A stretch of DNA of 14,475 bases, from positions 1 to 14,475 of the forward strand of contig JAEZDB010000088.1 in NCBI GenBank assembly GCA_023429855.1, written 5' to 3'. Positions 13,146 to 14,475 of this stretch are shown here, in pieces. The notes under the pieces are model-generated. The model was not told where the DNA came from. It did not search any database and worked only from the letters and a program-made list of their open reading frames with translations. The DNA is from Actinomycetes bacterium. GTDB taxonomy: Bacteria; Actinomycetota; Thermoleophilia; Solirubrobacterales; Solirubrobacteraceae. The stretch's first letter is position 1; every line of letters starts with the position of its first letter. The translations under genes and the position numbers were made by a program.

Positions 13146-13190
13146 AATCGGTCCGATTGGTTGGTGGAGCAACGGTCCGACGACTGTTGC
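13146..13190. promoter_or_regulatory. Operator-like palindrome and paired CGGTCCGA boxes
   Basis: AATCGG-T-CCGATT (13146-13158) is a perfect 13-bp palindrome. Its core CGGTCCGA (13149-13156) recurs at 13173-13180, exactly 24 bp on, inside a GCAAC/GTTGC hairpin (13169-13190). GGTTGG flanks the palindrome on both sides. The set lies 26-70 nt before the TasA-like start, where a regulator or leader structure would be expected. I see no clear -35/-10 pair. Confidence 0.45.
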
Positions 13191-13215
13191 GGCGCCCCAC
13201 CGCCAAGCGAGTTCC

Positions 13216-13785
13216 ATGCCCAGCCGTAAGCACAAACTAGCCCTCACCGCCGCTGTCGCTGGCACCACGCTCGCCGTTGCCGGCGTCGGCGTGTTCGCTG
13301 CCTTCACCGCGACGACGACCAACACCGGGAACTCGATCGCGTCGGGCACCGTCACGATCAGCGACAACGACACCGGCGCCGCGCTTTACGCGCTCACGAA
13401 CCAAGGCCCCGGGTCCACCACGCAGCGCTGCATGCGCGTCACCTACACGGGCTCGCTCGCCTCCACGGTGCGCATGTACCGCACCGGCACCGTCAACAAC
13501 GGCACCGCCTTCAACATCCAGGTCGAACGTGGCACCGGGCTCTCGGGCGCCTTCCCGTCGTGCACCGGCTTCACCTCTGCCGCGTCGCTCTACAACGGCA
13601 CCCTTGGCGCCTTCCCGACGACCTACGCCGGCGCCTTCGACGCCAAAGGCTCGGCCTGGGCGCTCAACAACTCTGTCGACTACCGCGTCACGATCTCCGT
13701 CGTCGACGACCCGACGCCGAACGCGCACGCCTCTGTGGTCGCCACGGGATCCCACAACTTCGTGTGGGAAGCCCGCAACAACTAA
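13216..13785 (+). CDS. Secreted protein with SipW/TasA-type N-terminus
   Basis: 189 aa from the ATG at 13216, chosen because the signal peptide begins here; the Shine-Dalgarno is weak. The N-terminus MPSRKHKLALTAAVAG, a hydrophobic core, and then FAAFTATTTNTGNSIASGTV and TISDND match the pattern of SipW-dependent signal peptides of TasA/CalY (camelysin) relatives: AxF, Asn-rich linker, then a xxSGTVxLSDND strand. In Bacillus such proteins form biofilm fibres. The mature part is Thr/Ser/Asn/Gly-rich and beta-like, with two Cys (72 and 116) that may pair, and ends in VATGSHNFVWEARNN. A structural surface or matrix role is inferred from the family. A dedicated SipW-type signal peptidase gene is not in this window. 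The gene is convergent with the membrane protein on the right. Confidence 0.8.
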   Translation: MPSRKHKLALTAAVAGTTLAVAGVGVFAAFTATTTNTGNSIASGTVTISDNDTGAALYALTNQGPGSTTQRCMRVTYTGSLASTVRMYRTGTVNNGTAFNIQVERGTGLSGAFPSCTGFTSAASLYNGTLGAFPTTYAGAFDAKGSAWALNNSVDYRVTISVVDDPTPNAHASVVATGSHNFVWEARNN

Positions 13786-13793
13786 CCGCGGCG

Positions 13794-13828
13794 CTGCGGC
13801 CTGCCACCAGGCGGCCGCTGCATCGCAG
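13794..13828. terminator. Terminator hairpin between convergent genes
   Basis: GCGGCC (13796-13801) pairs with GGCCGC (13813-13818); an inner alternative is GCCTG-ccac-CAGGC, and an outer CTGCG/CGCAG pair (13794-13798, 13824-13828) is also possible. The hairpin lies between stops at 13785 and 13831 and can serve both strands. Confidence 0.5.
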
Positions 13829-13830
13829 GG

Positions 13831-14475
13831 TTAGCGCAGCTGCTTCGGCGCCTGCGGCGGATTTGGCCACCCGGGGTACGGTGGCGTGAAGCCGCCGGCG
13901 CTGCTGTCGGCCTTCACGTTCGCCATGACGACCGGCGCAGGCCCGCCATCCTCCGGCGCATCGACCGACACTTCGGTGCCGTAGGCGCCGCGGATCCGAA
14001 TCTGCCGACGCTCGCGGGAACTGCGCGGACGCACCGCCTCCCAGAGGCCTGGTAGTCCCATCAGCAGAAAGAGACCGCCGACGCCAAGGCCGACGGCCTG
14101 CATCGACGCCTCGTTGGAGTCCGGGCCGACGCCCATGTAGACGAACATCGCGCCGAGGCCGGTAAAGAGGATGCCCCACGCACCGATCGCTGCCCGCCAC
14201 GAGCCGATCAGGCCCATGCCGATGAGGACCGCGAACGTGCTCACGAAGATCGACATGATCTTCAGGCCGGTGTCGGGCGCGCACTCGCGGGTCGCCACGT
14301 ACATCTCGCCGCTTGAGCAGGTGCCGTAGCTCGTGAGCTCGTAGATCGCCCACGCTCCCACAGCAAAGCCACCGAGATACAGGGCCCAGCCCGCGGCGAG
14401 TCGCGCGGCGCGCCGAGCGCTTCGTGGCGACCCGCGCTCGGCCTCAGCGGCAGACGCGCTGACTCGGTCGCTCGG
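13831..14475 (-). CDS. Multi-pass membrane protein, 5' end beyond the window
   Basis: 214 codons are visible and the frame stays open to the right edge without any stop. The apparent GTG start at 14361 lies in the middle of the first membrane segment (GWALYLGGFAVGAWAIYEL), so the true start must be outside the window. The visible N-terminal part is charged (AEAERGSPRSARRAARL) and probably cytoplasmic. Four hydrophobic segments follow: the one above, IMSIFVSTFAVLIGMGLIGS, AIGAWGILFTGLGAMFVYMG and AVGLGVGGLFLLMGLPGLW. The first loop contains two Cys (GTCSSGEMYVATREC) that could form an extracytoplasmic disulfide. The C-terminal 65 or so residues are soluble and end in a Pro-rich tail (FTPPYPGWPNPPQAPKQ). 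I recognise no family and assign no function. Confidence 0.75.
   Translation of the reverse strand, partial: PSDRVSASAAEAERGSPRSARRAARLAAGWALYLGGFAVGAWAIYELTSYGTCSSGEMYVATRECAPDTGLKIMSIFVSTFAVLIGMGLIGSWRAAIGAWGILFTGLGAMFVYMGVGPDSNEASMQAVGLGVGGLFLLMGLPGLWEAVRPRSSRERRQIRIRGAYGTEVSVDAPEDGGPAPVVMANVKADSSAGGFTPPYPGWPNPPQAPKQLR

Noticed and set aside
12729..13373. Minus-strand open frames of 132-214 aa through the tandem repeats
   Set aside because: They owe their length to GC content, translate the repeat as low-complexity sequence and have no ribosome binding site; one also overlaps the TasA-like gene.

Overview
The window is very GC-rich DNA with dense, codon-biased genes on both strands. The gene set (CitA-type citrate synthase, 7Fe ferredoxin, stand-alone RecD2-like helicase, SipW-type secreted protein) and the TAnnnT-like -10 boxes suggest a high-GC actinobacterium, perhaps of the Solirubrobacterales/Thermoleophilia. 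The lineage is an inference. I see no rRNA, convincing tRNA, insertion sequence, prophage or CRISPR array; this looks like ordinary chromosome.

Left part (1-5080). Two minus-strand genes encode a small secreted protein of unknown function and a membrane-anchored murein enzyme combining a lytic-transglycosylase-like domain with an M15/VanY-like C-terminus. A short divergent region separates them from a plus-strand ABC exporter pair (ATPase and NatB-like permease, overlapping by 4 nt). A small single-pass membrane protein follows, probably on a leaderless transcript.

Middle (5081-9649). A 409-nt non-coding stretch carries a 14-bp direct repeat, a good sigma70-type promoter and a leader that can fold into a multibranched structure, all ahead of a 63-aa, extremely acidic protein without Lys or Arg. 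A further 292-nt gap with three consecutive perfect stem-loops precedes recD2. A strong hairpin lies between recD2 and a convergent gene for a secreted beta-propeller-like protein.

Right part (9650-14475). citA is divergent from an amidase-signature hydrolase gene, with a perfect GC hairpin between them. The amidase stop codon overlaps a candidate -10 box for fdxA, the 7Fe ferredoxin gene. The 549-nt gap after fdxA is the most structured non-coding part of the window: a 16-bp inverted repeat, several hairpins, and a 62-bp tandem duplication whose units each contain a conserved dyad. It leads to a secreted protein with a SipW/TasA-type N-terminus. The window ends in a membrane-protein gene whose reading frame runs open off the right edge.

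No multi-gene novel system is evident. The best candidates for undescribed biology are non-coding: the leader of the 63-aa gene, the tandem 62-mers, and a repeated TAGCGT -10 box placed exactly 8 nt before two start codons.
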